DNA of 64,000 nucleotides from JAYQKL01 sp049890195 (lineage in GTDB: Bacteria; Pseudomonadota; Alphaproteobacteria; RS24), in contig JBMHBY010000008.1 in assembly GCA_049890195.1 (NCBI GenBank), positions 1 through 64,000 on the forward strand, written 5' to 3'. The position numbers and the translations under genes are program-made. Shown here one piece after another: positions 1 to 8,077 of the stretch. Under the pieces are notes generated by a model, which made no database searches, was not told where the DNA came from, and worked only from the letters and a program-made list of their open reading frames with translations. How positions within the stretch are numbered: the first letter of the stretch is position 1; each line of letters opens with the position of its first letter.

Positions 1-1
1 T

Positions 2-115
2 TGCTCGGATAACGACAACCTTTGCGCGGTTCAATCCAAAGCTGGATCGGTGTATTACGACGACTATGTTCTTTCCGCTTTGGGTGCTGAGCGGCTGGCT
101 GGGCTTCCATGGTAA
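2..115 (+). CDS. 3' end of an unidentified upstream gene (partial)
   Basis: An open frame enters from the left edge and stops with TAA at 113-115, giving about 37 C-terminal residues that end in RLAGLPW. It overlaps the start of the next gene, as expected for tightly packed polysaccharide genes. The fragment is too short to assign to a family. It probably belongs to the same transcription unit as the glycosyltransferase that follows. Confidence 0.5.
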   Translation, partial: CSDNDNLCAVQSKAGSVYYDDYVLSALGAERLAGLPW

Positions 116-1410
116 TGAAGAAAAACATTTGGGTCATCAACGCGCAGGAAAACCCCATTGAGGGTTCCGGAGAGGGCAATCAACGTTTGTGGCGCTCCAA
201 CACATTGGCGCAGGAATTTGCGCGGCAGGGACACAACGCATTTCGCTGGCGCTCTTCATTCAGCCATAACAAGAAACAACAACTGGTCGATGGTCCGCAT
301 ATGGAAACTGTTGACGGCGTGAAGCAAATATATATCCCCACGACCGGATATAAGGGGCATTTTTCACTCCGGCGCATCCTCAGCCACTATTTTTTGGGAC
401 GGGGTTTCAATCGTGTCATCCAACATTTCGACTTGGAAAAACCGGATATCATTCATATCTGCAATGTCCCGCTGGATCTGCTGCTGCAGGTTTCGAAATA
501 CGCTCGACGGAAAAACATCCCGATGGTTCTGGATGTCCGCGATTTATGGCCGGAGGCTTATGCCAACATCATCCCCAGCAGATTTCACCTCGCCCGCTTG
601 GTTGTGCAGCGTATTCTTGTTTTTCTGTCTGTCCGGTATCGATCCATTGTCAGACATGCATTTGCTGTGACCACGATTTCAGATGCAATGATGGATTATG
701 TGCTGAGCAGCTATGGACGCCGCCGCGCCGAACATGACAGGGTGTTTCACATTGGAGCCTCGCATACGGTGTCGGCTCCGAAGCAGGCGCCAGGCAAGGG
801 TCCAGAAATCGTTGCGGAAACCGTTTCACATGTTGTGCAAGACGCCCCCTTGCGACTGGTTTATGCGGGCAATATTGGTTTTCAGACCGATTTTGACCGG
901 ATTGTGTCATTGAACCAAGCCCTTGAGGCGCGCAATCTGAACGTTGAAATTACAATTTGTGGCAATGGCCCACGGCTTGAGGAGCTGCGCGCCAAAACCG
1001 CCGATATGGAGAGCATAAATTTCATCGGCTGGCTGAACGGAGACAGGTTGAGGGAGCAGCTCGACAATGCCGATTTTGGACTGCTGTTTTTCTTCCCAAA
1101 CCTTGATTTTCAACTCAGTATTCCGAGTAAAGTGTCGGAATATCTGAGCTCGACAAAAGCGATACTCAGTATTTCGGATGGATCCGTGAGAACGCTTATT
1201 GCTGAACACCAAGTCGGGGTTGATTGTTATGGTATGTCCGATGATGAAATTGCCGATCAACTGGCTGTCTATGCATCAAACCGCAGCCGGTTGGACACTT
1301 TTGCCAAAAATGCCCGCCATCTTTACCAAGAGAAATTCTCCCAGCAGAAAATCGCAAGACAAATGGCGGAGCACATGCTGATGATTTTGGAAGGAAAAAA
1401 TCAATCATGA
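109..1410 (+). CDS. GT4-family glycosyltransferase (WbuB-like)
   Basis: Predicted GT-B retaining glycosyltransferase that would add a sugar from a nucleotide donor to a lipid-linked glycan on the cytoplasmic face. The 433-residue protein has an N-terminal acceptor domain with a glycine-rich GSGEGNQR stretch near 19-26 and LDVRDLWPEAY at 141-151, a signature of WbuB-like GT4 enzymes. The C-terminal donor domain shows YAGN at 252-255, CGNGP at 284-288 and PSKVSEY near 339-345, where the conserved Glu contacts the nucleotide sugar. An in-frame ATG at 115 is an equally good start. Its stop overlaps the next start by 4 bases (ATGA), so the two are probably translationally coupled. Sugar specificity cannot be read from sequence. 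Confidence 0.85.
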   Translation: MVMKKNIWVINAQENPIEGSGEGNQRLWRSNTLAQEFARQGHNAFRWRSSFSHNKKQQLVDGPHMETVDGVKQIYIPTTGYKGHFSLRRILSHYFLGRGFNRVIQHFDLEKPDIIHICNVPLDLLLQVSKYARRKNIPMVLDVRDLWPEAYANIIPSRFHLARLVVQRILVFLSVRYRSIVRHAFAVTTISDAMMDYVLSSYGRRRAEHDRVFHIGASHTVSAPKQAPGKGPEIVAETVSHVVQDAPLRLVYAGNIGFQTDFDRIVSLNQALEARNLNVEITICGNGPRLEELRAKTADMESINFIGWLNGDRLREQLDNADFGLLFFFPNLDFQLSIPSKVSEYLSSTKAILSISDGSVRTLIAEHQVGVDCYGMSDDEIADQLAVYASNRSRLDTFAKNARHLYQEKFSQQKIARQMAEHMLMILEGKNQS

Positions 1411-2090
1411 TCAGTTTCATAATTCGTATTGCGCGAGAGCGTGGACTCAAATTCTTTTATGATTATTTTTTCGAGGCCATCTGGTTCGACCTGCTCCACC
1501 GCACAGATACGGCCATGCGCGTCACAAAAGACAATCAAGCGCCGTCCGTCGAGTCCAATGATTTTGACAATGGCTTGCTTTATGTCGCCAGTTTCACATC
1601 TGTGATTACAAAAACAGTCGGACTGGTGAGGGAACACTGCCGAGAAACGTCAAAGCAGCTTGGAAGTTTTGTGGATTTGGGCTGCGGCAAGGGCAAAACC
1701 CTCATTGTTGTTCATGAAAGGTTTAACGATGATTTTTCAGGCGGTATTGTTGGTATCGAATATGACCGTGACCTTGTGGCCATTGGCCAGTCAAATTTGA
1801 AACTCTGCCAACTTGCCGACAAAGTGACCCTTGCCGAAGACACCGCCGTCAATGTCGTCCAATATGTCAATGACGCAATCCCGTTAATATATCTTTATAA
1901 TTCTTTTCAGGGGGAGACCTTGCGCGCGGTGTTGCAGGAGTTGTCTGCATTTGAGCATTATCTGATTTATGTTGATCCGGTCGAGGCCGAGCTGTTGGGC
2001 CAGCGCAACTATGTGGAATTATATTCCAACGAAGGGCGCTACAATGCCGACAGCTGGAAAATTTTTCATTATGGTGTCGATGCCGGATAA
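1407..2090 (+). CDS. class I SAM-dependent methyltransferase
   Basis: A 227-residue protein with a Rossmann SAM-binding signature, VDLGCGKGKT at 89-98, followed by the acidic motif-II region GIEYD near 116-120. It overlaps the preceding glycosyltransferase by ATGA and its 3' end overlaps the following oxidoreductase, so it belongs to the polysaccharide operon. It may methylate a sugar hydroxyl or a small precursor made by the neighbouring amino-acid-type enzymes. Resemblance to Dot1/DRED-like folds is possible, but no substrate motif is recognisable. The family assignment is firm and the substrate is unknown. Confidence 0.75.
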   Translation: MISFIIRIARERGLKFFYDYFFEAIWFDLLHRTDTAMRVTKDNQAPSVESNDFDNGLLYVASFTSVITKTVGLVREHCRETSKQLGSFVDLGCGKGKTLIVVHERFNDDFSGGIVGIEYDRDLVAIGQSNLKLCQLADKVTLAEDTAVNVVQYVNDAIPLIYLYNSFQGETLRAVLQELSAFEHYLIYVDPVEAELLGQRNYVELYSNEGRYNADSWKIFHYGVDAG

Positions 2091-3162
2091 CAATTATTAC
2101 GATTACGTTTTTATCGGCTCCAGTCCGCTGTCGCTTCTCCATGCCTTGACCAGCACGGAGGAGGGGGCGCGGATATTAATCCTAAACAAGGAAAACCAGC
2201 TCGGTGGCTGCTGGTCCTGGACGTCGCGGGACGGGCTTGAATATGAACGTGCCGCCCACCTGATTGAGGCGCTTCCGGGTGTTTATGACCTTTTACAGAA
2301 AGCTTCGGGTGTCCGGTTTGTCGATGCGCCCAGGCAACCCGAGCGTCAGTTTTGTGGCCCCTTAAAGTTTAAAATGGCCTATTTCTCAAAATTTTTTCTG
2401 CTCGGTGCGCTGGCCAAAATAAGTCTGGAGTTTGTGGCGTCCGCCCTTCTGGGCCGGCGGGAGCAGTTTTTCAACAGCAGGGTCAAGCTGCAGCACTGGT
2501 TCTCTGTGAACCTTGGTCTGCTGGTCTCTCGTCTGCCGAGGGTGAAGGTCCCCGAAACGGGTTATGTTTCTTTTATCAGGGGGCTGGTTGAGACCTGCCG
2601 AGACAAGGGGGCGGAGTTTCAAGAGGCACGCATTGATGAATGCAGGGATGATGGAAACACATGGCTCGTAAAGGCTGCGAATGGCAAGCAATGGCAGGCA
2701 AAACATCTTGTTCTGTCGAGCAGTGTGACAATGATGGAGACATCCGAAGTTGGGCACTTGATTGCCGGGAACGAGGATACGCGGCATAGGCTGAGTGTCA
2801 TTCTTGAAATTGCAGATGAATGCAGATTGCGTCCCTTCTCATACGTTTCCCTGTTCAATCACAAGCTTATCAGACGGGTGGTGGATGTGACCGACAAAAC
2901 CCAGACCCCCCGCGGGTTCGGTCATTATCTGTTCGAGTTGTCGATGACGAAAGGCGCGTTGGACGGTTTGTCGGAGGATGAAATTGATGCATTGGCTGTG
3001 AGTTCCTGCCTGTTTGAAAAAACTGCATCAGCGCGGCTTAGGTTTTCGTCCAATTTCGAATATAGTATCATAACAAGCGGCCTGAAATCCCGTGACCGCC
3101 TGACTGTTCTGGACTCATTTGGAAATCTCGCGGTCGGCGTCAAGGCTTGGGGCCGGTTGTAA
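2080..3162 (+). CDS. FAD/NAD(P)-binding amine-oxidase-like protein
   Basis: About 360 residues. The N-terminus (DYVFIGSSPLSLLHAL) is a degenerate dinucleotide-binding beta-alpha-beta motif: the usual GxGxxG has become GSSPLS. It is followed by ILILNKENQLGGCWSW, the region where flavoproteins of the UDP-galactopyranose mutase/protoporphyrinogen oxidase type bind the FAD ribose. The start chosen is ATG 2080, within the end of the methyltransferase gene. ATG 2071 is also possible, and longer upstream readings are unlikely because they lie inside the methyltransferase. It may oxidise or isomerise a precursor in this cluster. The weak glycine motif means either altered flavin binding or loss of redox function. 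Confidence 0.6.
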   Translation: MPDNNYYDYVFIGSSPLSLLHALTSTEEGARILILNKENQLGGCWSWTSRDGLEYERAAHLIEALPGVYDLLQKASGVRFVDAPRQPERQFCGPLKFKMAYFSKFFLLGALAKISLEFVASALLGRREQFFNSRVKLQHWFSVNLGLLVSRLPRVKVPETGYVSFIRGLVETCRDKGAEFQEARIDECRDDGNTWLVKAANGKQWQAKHLVLSSSVTMMETSEVGHLIAGNEDTRHRLSVILEIADECRLRPFSYVSLFNHKLIRRVVDVTDKTQTPRGFGHYLFELSMTKGALDGLSEDEIDALAVSSCLFEKTASARLRFSSNFEYSIITSGLKSRDRLTVLDSFGNLAVGVKAWGRL

Positions 3163-3181
3163 GCGGCAAGGTAGGAACATC

Positions 3182-4096
3182 ATGACAGATAATTTTGTGT
3201 GGCTTGACGGAAATGTCATCGAAGCATCGCAGGCGAAAATCTCTGCCCTGTCGCCTTCGGCCAATTTCGGACTTAATGTGTTTGAAGGGATCCGCTGCTA
3301 TCGGGCGGCGGGGGCATCTGAACTGAATATTCTCCGTCTTGATGCGCATATCGACCGCTTGCGTAAGTCCTGCAAAATCATGCGCATTGACAGCGATGTT
3401 GATGAGGACGTTATTTATGGGGCTATTGAAGCGGTCATAAGCGCCAATAAATTGACGGATGACTGCGCTGTGCGTGTGGTTTTGATGGTCGATGGCGAAG
3501 GGTCATGGCATGCCACCGGGCCTACAAGCATGTTGATAACAGCCACGCCGCGTCCGCGTCATGACGTTGATGATTTGTCTGGTTACACGGCCAGCGTATC
3601 TTCCTGGACGCGCATCGACGACAATATGATGCCGCCGCGTGTGAAGGCGGGAGCCAATTATATCAACTCCCGGTACGGTTTTTTGCAGGCGCAGAAGGAC
3701 GGGTATGATCTTCCCGTATTTTTGGACCGCGCCGGCAAGGTCTCCGAAAGCAGCGGTTCGTGTTTGTTCATAATCCGTGACGGGGCGTTGATCACCCCAC
3801 CGCTTTCTTCATCCGTGCTCGAAAGCATCACCCGCTCATGTGTTTTTGAGCTTGCCGCAGACGCAAACCTTAAGGTGTTGGAGCGTCAGATTGACCGCAC
3901 GGAATTATACATAAGCGATGAGGTCTTTCTTTGCGGCAGCGCCGTTGAAATCTCTCCTCTGGTGTCCATAGACCAATACGCCATAGGGGATGCGACACCA
4001 GGTCCAATATCGCATTTGCTACTAAAGAAATACTTAGAAGTGGCTTCTGGGCTGGATGACAAATACCGTGATTGGGTCAGGCCCGTTGCCATATAG
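3182..4096 (+). CDS. class IV (branched-chain type) PLP aminotransferase
   Basis: A 304-residue fold-IV PLP enzyme of the IlvE/D-amino-acid aminotransferase group. It has FGLNVFEGIRCY at 29-40, HIDRLRKS with Arg59, the PLP lysine in RVKAGANY (Lys155) and VSESSG with Glu189. ATG 3182 follows an AAGGTAGG ribosome site and is preferred over an upstream in-frame start. It should transfer an amino group between 2-oxo acids, most simply a branched-chain or related aliphatic one. Its place between a flavoprotein and a PLP decarboxylase in a polysaccharide locus suggests a role in a dedicated amino acid or amine rather than general Val/Leu/Ile synthesis, although housekeeping IlvE activity is not excluded. 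Confidence 0.8.
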   Translation: MTDNFVWLDGNVIEASQAKISALSPSANFGLNVFEGIRCYRAAGASELNILRLDAHIDRLRKSCKIMRIDSDVDEDVIYGAIEAVISANKLTDDCAVRVVLMVDGEGSWHATGPTSMLITATPRPRHDVDDLSGYTASVSSWTRIDDNMMPPRVKAGANYINSRYGFLQAQKDGYDLPVFLDRAGKVSESSGSCLFIIRDGALITPPLSSSVLESITRSCVFELAADANLKVLERQIDRTELYISDEVFLCGSAVEISPLVSIDQYAIGDATPGPISHLLLKKYLEVASGLDDKYRDWVRPVAI

Positions 4097-4120
4097 ACGA
4101 TTACTGAATTAGAGTGAAAA

Positions 4121-5371
4121 ATGTTTTCAGATGAACAGACCTTGAGTTTGGCAGACGTGCATGGGCCGAGCTTTTATCTTGTCGATATTGAGAAGTTTCG
4201 GGAAAACTTTTCGAAGCTGCTTGGCGCCTTCAAAGCCCATTATCCAAATACAAAAATTGCCTATTCCTATAAGACAAATTACCTGCCGAACCTTTGCGCC
4301 GCCGTCAATCAGCTGGGCGGATATGCCGAAGTTGTCTCCAGCATGGAAATGGAATTAGCCCGTCGGCTCCATATTCTTGACAGCAACATCTTTTTCAATG
4401 GGCCGATTAAGGGGGCCGAAGCGGTCAGCTCATTACTTGCGAATGGTGGGACCGTGAATATTGACTCGCTTGATGAGTTTGTCACCATTGTGGGGTGGCT
4501 TAAGCAAGCACAAGTGGATCAGATAAGCCTCGGCATAAGATGTAATTTTGATGTCATGGATGATGCCAATTCGCGCTTTGGGCTTGATCCTGAGAGTGCT
4601 GAGTTCAAGCACATTATGAATGAATGTGTCCGTCATCCCAAAATCAATCTGACGGGGTTTCACTGCCACTTTGCATCCAGGGCCATCGAGTCGTGGACAT
4701 CGCGTGCAACTGAGATGGTGGCATTTCTCCAACAGGTTCCGGACGAGATATTCGCTGGTCTAAAACAAGTCAGCATGGGGGGCGGGATGTCAGGTGAAAT
4801 GCCTGATGAGATGCAACGGCAATTCCGGCACAATATCCCCACCTTTGAGGAGTACGCTCTGGCGGCAGCCGAGCCTTTTGCACAACTTATCAAGCTGCGG
4901 GGCGGGATTGGCGAGCCTGAGTTGATCATTGAACCAGGGACAGCCCTGGCGGCCAATGTTGTGAATTTTGTCTGCTCAATTGCCAGCATCAAGGAAATCA
5001 GGGGTGAGACGGTCATTACGACGAGCGGCAGCGTTTACAACATCAACCCGGCGCCCAACCGCATCAATATGCCGATTAAAGTCATCCCTCAATGCGGGGA
5101 CCGTGATGTCAAAAGTGTTTCTGACGCCCGATTGGTCGGTTTTACATGCATCGAAACGGACTGCCTGTATCGCGGTTTTTCAGGTCAAATCGCCGTTGGT
5201 GATCTGCTCTGGCTGGAACAAGTCGGGGCTTATTCGATTGTCATGAAGCCGCCGTTCATCCTTCCCAATGTCGCCATTATCGAGTTTGATCGTCAGACTG
5301 GGCAAACCCGTATCATAAAACGCGCCGAGACATTTGATGATGTCTTCTCAACCTACAATATGGGAGCATGA
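4121..5371 (+). CDS. fold-III PLP decarboxylase (ornithine/diaminopimelate decarboxylase superfamily)
   Basis: A 416-residue alanine-racemase-barrel decarboxylase. The PLP lysine is Lys51 in YSYKTN. GFHCHF (180-184) holds the ring-stacking His. The phosphate-binding glycines are MGGGMSG (219-225) and EPGT is at 271-274. CIETD at 343-347 supplies the catalytic Cys of the partner active site. The match to DAP decarboxylase is only general, and it resembles secondary-metabolite members such as BtrK. It is preceded by the aminotransferase and overlaps the aldolase start by ATGA. The likely reaction is decarboxylation of an amino acid or carrier-bound aminoacyl group to an amine. It is unlikely to be the cell's lysA given the context. 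Confidence 0.8.
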   Translation: MFSDEQTLSLADVHGPSFYLVDIEKFRENFSKLLGAFKAHYPNTKIAYSYKTNYLPNLCAAVNQLGGYAEVVSSMEMELARRLHILDSNIFFNGPIKGAEAVSSLLANGGTVNIDSLDEFVTIVGWLKQAQVDQISLGIRCNFDVMDDANSRFGLDPESAEFKHIMNECVRHPKINLTGFHCHFASRAIESWTSRATEMVAFLQQVPDEIFAGLKQVSMGGGMSGEMPDEMQRQFRHNIPTFEEYALAAAEPFAQLIKLRGGIGEPELIIEPGTALAANVVNFVCSIASIKEIRGETVITTSGSVYNINPAPNRINMPIKVIPQCGDRDVKSVSDARLVGFTCIETDCLYRGFSGQIAVGDLLWLEQVGAYSIVMKPPFILPNVAIIEFDRQTGQTRIIKRAETFDDVFSTYNMGA

Positions 5372-6207
5372 CCGGTTTGCGCCTAATGCTCATCACAAAT
5401 AATCCGGAGGTGGCGAAGATTGCGGATGATGTCGGTGTGGATTGGGTTTTCATTGATCTTGAGAAAATAGGCAAAGAGGCGCGCCAACCCGGACTCGATA
5501 CCGTCAAATCAATGCATCATGTCACTGATATACCGGCGGTCAAATCATCATTGACTGATGCGCGTCTCGTTGTCCGGGTGAATCCGCCTGGACGGCACAG
5601 CCGCCAGGAAATAGACGAAGTGATTGAGGCCGGCGCGGACATCGTCATGTTGCCATACTTTAAATCAGCCCAAGAAGCCGAAGACTTTATAGACCATGTG
5701 GCCCAGCGTGCCGAAACCTGCCTTCTGGTCGAAACCATGGAGGCCGTGGACTCCATGGAGGAAATTGTCGCGCTCGACGGTATCGACTATATCCATGTCG
5801 GATTGAATGACATCCACCTCCAGCGCGGCACGCAGTTTATGTTCGAGTTTTTGTCGGATGGACTCATGGACCAGCTTGCGGGAAAAATCAGGGACACACA
5901 CATCCCGTTCGGGTTTGGCGGCGTTGGCCGCACCGATGCGCTGAAACCGACAGGGGCGCGTATTCTGGGTGAACATTCACGGTTGGGGTCAACCGGTGTA
6001 ATCCTGTCGCGGGCCTTCATCAACATAGATGCATTTGACGGGCTTGAGGATTTTGCCGCCAGCCTGCGAGACGGGGTCAATGACATCAGAGAATGTTTGC
6101 AGCAGCTGGAGACGGCGCCTGACGATTATTTCGAAGAGAACAGACGCATTTGCGCGCAGGAGATTATGGAAGTCGCCGCAGCGATGGGACACAGGGACCC
6201 TTCATGA
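5368..6207 (+). CDS. HpcH/HpaI-type aldolase (citrate lyase beta superfamily)
   Basis: A 279-residue TIM-barrel aldolase. RVNPPG carries Arg70, which binds the pyruvate carboxylate in the family. LVETMEA gives the metal ligand Glu122 and VGLNDIH gives Asp148. Members condense or split 4-hydroxy-2-oxo acids using pyruvate or oxaloacetate and a divalent metal. Coupled on both sides by ATGA overlaps to a PLP decarboxylase and a phosphoglycosyl transferase, it most likely makes or cleaves a carbon-carbon bond in a precursor for the surface glycan. Catabolic HpcH/HpaI enzymes sit in aromatic-degradation operons, which this is not. The substrate is unknown. Confidence 0.75.
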   Translation: MTGLRLMLITNNPEVAKIADDVGVDWVFIDLEKIGKEARQPGLDTVKSMHHVTDIPAVKSSLTDARLVVRVNPPGRHSRQEIDEVIEAGADIVMLPYFKSAQEAEDFIDHVAQRAETCLLVETMEAVDSMEEIVALDGIDYIHVGLNDIHLQRGTQFMFEFLSDGLMDQLAGKIRDTHIPFGFGGVGRTDALKPTGARILGEHSRLGSTGVILSRAFINIDAFDGLEDFAASLRDGVNDIRECLQQLETAPDDYFEENRRICAQEIMEVAAAMGHRDPS

Positions 6208-6887
6208 TTAGACTCACAGATGTCCTGGTGTCCTTTCTTGCGCTGCTCGCGCTTTCACCATTGCTGGCGGTGACGGCAATTCTTTTGCGGGCAACCGGCG
6301 AGGGGGAGGTGTTTTTCCGCCAAAAGCGGATTGGTAGAAATGGTGATGCTTTTTTCCTGATCAAGTTTGCCACCATGCGCAAGGACAGCCCCTCAACCGG
6401 CGCCGGTGAAATTACCCTGCTGAATGACGAGCGCGTCCTGCCGGTGGGAAGGTTCTTGAGGAAGTCGAAACTTAATGAGATTCCCCAGCTGATCAATGTT
6501 CTGAAGGGCGATATGTCCCTCATCGGCTACAGGCCCCAAACGCAGAAATATTGGGATTGTTTCACCAAGTCGCAGCAGCAAGCTCTGGCCCGGTACCGGC
6601 CGGGCTTATCTGGCATGAGTTCGATATTGCTGCGCGATGAAGAGGCATATTTGGCGCATTTTTCGGATCCGATCGCCGCCGACGAGACCTTGCTCATGCC
6701 GTTCAAGGGGCGCGTTGAGGCGTGGTGTGCGGAAAATATTTCCTACATGATCTATGTCAAATTGATATTATTGACAATCATCAAGGTGCTTCTTCCAAAC
6801 TCAACCTCCTTTTTTTTCCTGATCGGAAAAATGTCGAGTTTCCAAAAGGAGCTTGATGAAATTTTGAATTTGCACGCCAGAGGATAA
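6204..6887 (+). CDS. phosphoglycosyl transferase, bacterial sugar transferase family (copy 1)
   Basis: A small 227-residue monotopic sugar transferase (PglC/WcaJ catalytic domain only) that would move a sugar-1-phosphate from UDP-sugar onto undecaprenyl phosphate and start a glycan. It has an N-terminal membrane helix (about 5-28), FFRQKRIG, KFATMRKDSP, LNEIPQLINVLKGDMS and GYRPQT. Two positions are odd: the catalytic Asp of the family Asp-Glu dyad is Asn91 (dyad NE), and the usual GPRP loop reads GYRP. ATG 6204 overlaps the aldolase stop (ATGA). A close paralogue lies at 8078-8758 on the other side of the dehydratase. Activity is uncertain because of these substitutions. Confidence 0.8.
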   Translation: MIRLTDVLVSFLALLALSPLLAVTAILLRATGEGEVFFRQKRIGRNGDAFFLIKFATMRKDSPSTGAGEITLLNDERVLPVGRFLRKSKLNEIPQLINVLKGDMSLIGYRPQTQKYWDCFTKSQQQALARYRPGLSGMSSILLRDEEAYLAHFSDPIAADETLLMPFKGRVEAWCAENISYMIYVKLILLTIIKVLLPNSTSFFFLIGKMSSFQKELDEILNLHARG

Positions 6888-6890
6888 GCA

Positions 6891-8075
6891 ATGCAGGATT
6901 ATGAATTACTTGGCCGGGATGAGTCTTTGTTTGCAACAGATGTTGCCGAAAACGAAAAGGCGATGTCTGAAATCATTGGGGCCAGCAGGTTTTTGATCAT
7001 TGGCGGTGCCGGATCCATCGGCTCAGCTGTCGTCAGGGAGCTGTTTAAACGCGATGCCAAGTCACTCGATGTCGTAGATATCAGTGAAAACAACCTTGTG
7101 GAGCTGGTGCGGGGGTTGCGCAGTTCCATTGGATATAATACCGGTGATTTCAGAACTTTCGCGCTGGACTGCGGCAGTCATGAATTTGCGCGCCTGATGG
7201 ACGACACGAGTTATGATTTTGTGTTGAATTTGTCGGCCTTGAAACATGTGCGAAGCGAAAAAGACCCCTATACATTGATGCGGATGATCAGGGTCAACAT
7301 CCTCAACACCATTGAAAGTCTGGAGATGGCCGCATCAGGCGGTGCCAGAAAATATTTTTGTGTGTCGACAGACAAGGCGGCCAATCCGGTGAATATGATG
7401 GGTGCCAGCAAGCGCATCATGGAAATGTTTTTATTCAGTGACATAAACGCCACGACTGTTTCCACCGCCCGGTTTGCCAATGTAGCTTTTTCCGATGGTT
7501 CGCTTTTGCAGGGCTTTAACAACCGTTTTCTGCGTGGCCAACCAATCTCCGCCCCCCGTGATATTGAGAGATATTTTCTGACCCAGCAGGAATCCGGGGA
7601 GTTGTCCCTGATGTCAGCCTTGTTTGGGGACCGTCACGAAATCTTTTTTCCCAAGGATGATGTGAGCCTGAAATTGACGAAATTCACCGACATCGCAAAT
7701 AAGTTCCTGCTCGAAAAAGGCTTCGAGCCGGTTGAGTGTGAAAGTGAAGAGCAGGCGCGACAAGTCGCGGAGGAGCTGATTGCACAAAAGAAATGGCCGG
7801 TTTATTTTTTCGACTCCGACACCTCCGGCGAAAAATATTTCGAGGAGTTCTATGTGGACGGCGAGTCGGTGGATTTTGAACGATATGAAAATATCGGCGT
7901 CGTGGCAAATTCCCCGGGTGCTGATGAAGACAAGCTGAAATATTTTCTGTCTGAACTGCAGAGGCTGGAGCGGGGCAAAAGTTGGACAAAAGGCGATCTG
8001 GTCGATTTGTTCAATGAGGTGATTGAAAACTTCAATCACATTGAGACCGGCCGGAATCTGGATCAAAGGATGTAA
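6891..8075 (+). CDS. UDP-N-acetylglucosamine 4,6-dehydratase family protein (CapD/LegB-like)
   Basis: A 394-residue extended SDR enzyme expected to convert UDP-GlcNAc to a 4-keto-6-deoxy sugar nucleotide. LIIGGAGSIGSA (36-47) binds NAD(P), NLSALKHVRSEKDP lies at 113-126, and STDKAANPVNMMGASKR (159-175) is the active-site segment with Asp/Lys in place of the usual Tyr. The long C-terminal part, ending LDQRM, matches the roughly 400-residue class found in legionaminic- and bacillosamine-type pathways rather than the 330-residue PseB type. It sits 3 bases after phosphoglycosyl transferase copy 1 and 2 bases before copy 2, implying that its product feeds one of them. No dedicated 4-aminotransferase is in view. 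Confidence 0.85.
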   Translation: MQDYELLGRDESLFATDVAENEKAMSEIIGASRFLIIGGAGSIGSAVVRELFKRDAKSLDVVDISENNLVELVRGLRSSIGYNTGDFRTFALDCGSHEFARLMDDTSYDFVLNLSALKHVRSEKDPYTLMRMIRVNILNTIESLEMAASGGARKYFCVSTDKAANPVNMMGASKRIMEMFLFSDINATTVSTARFANVAFSDGSLLQGFNNRFLRGQPISAPRDIERYFLTQQESGELSLMSALFGDRHEIFFPKDDVSLKLTKFTDIANKFLLEKGFEPVECESEEQARQVAEELIAQKKWPVYFFDSDTSGEKYFEEFYVDGESVDFERYENIGVVANSPGADEDKLKYFLSELQRLERGKSWTKGDLVDLFNEVIENFNHIETGRNLDQRM

Positions 8076-8077
8076 TT

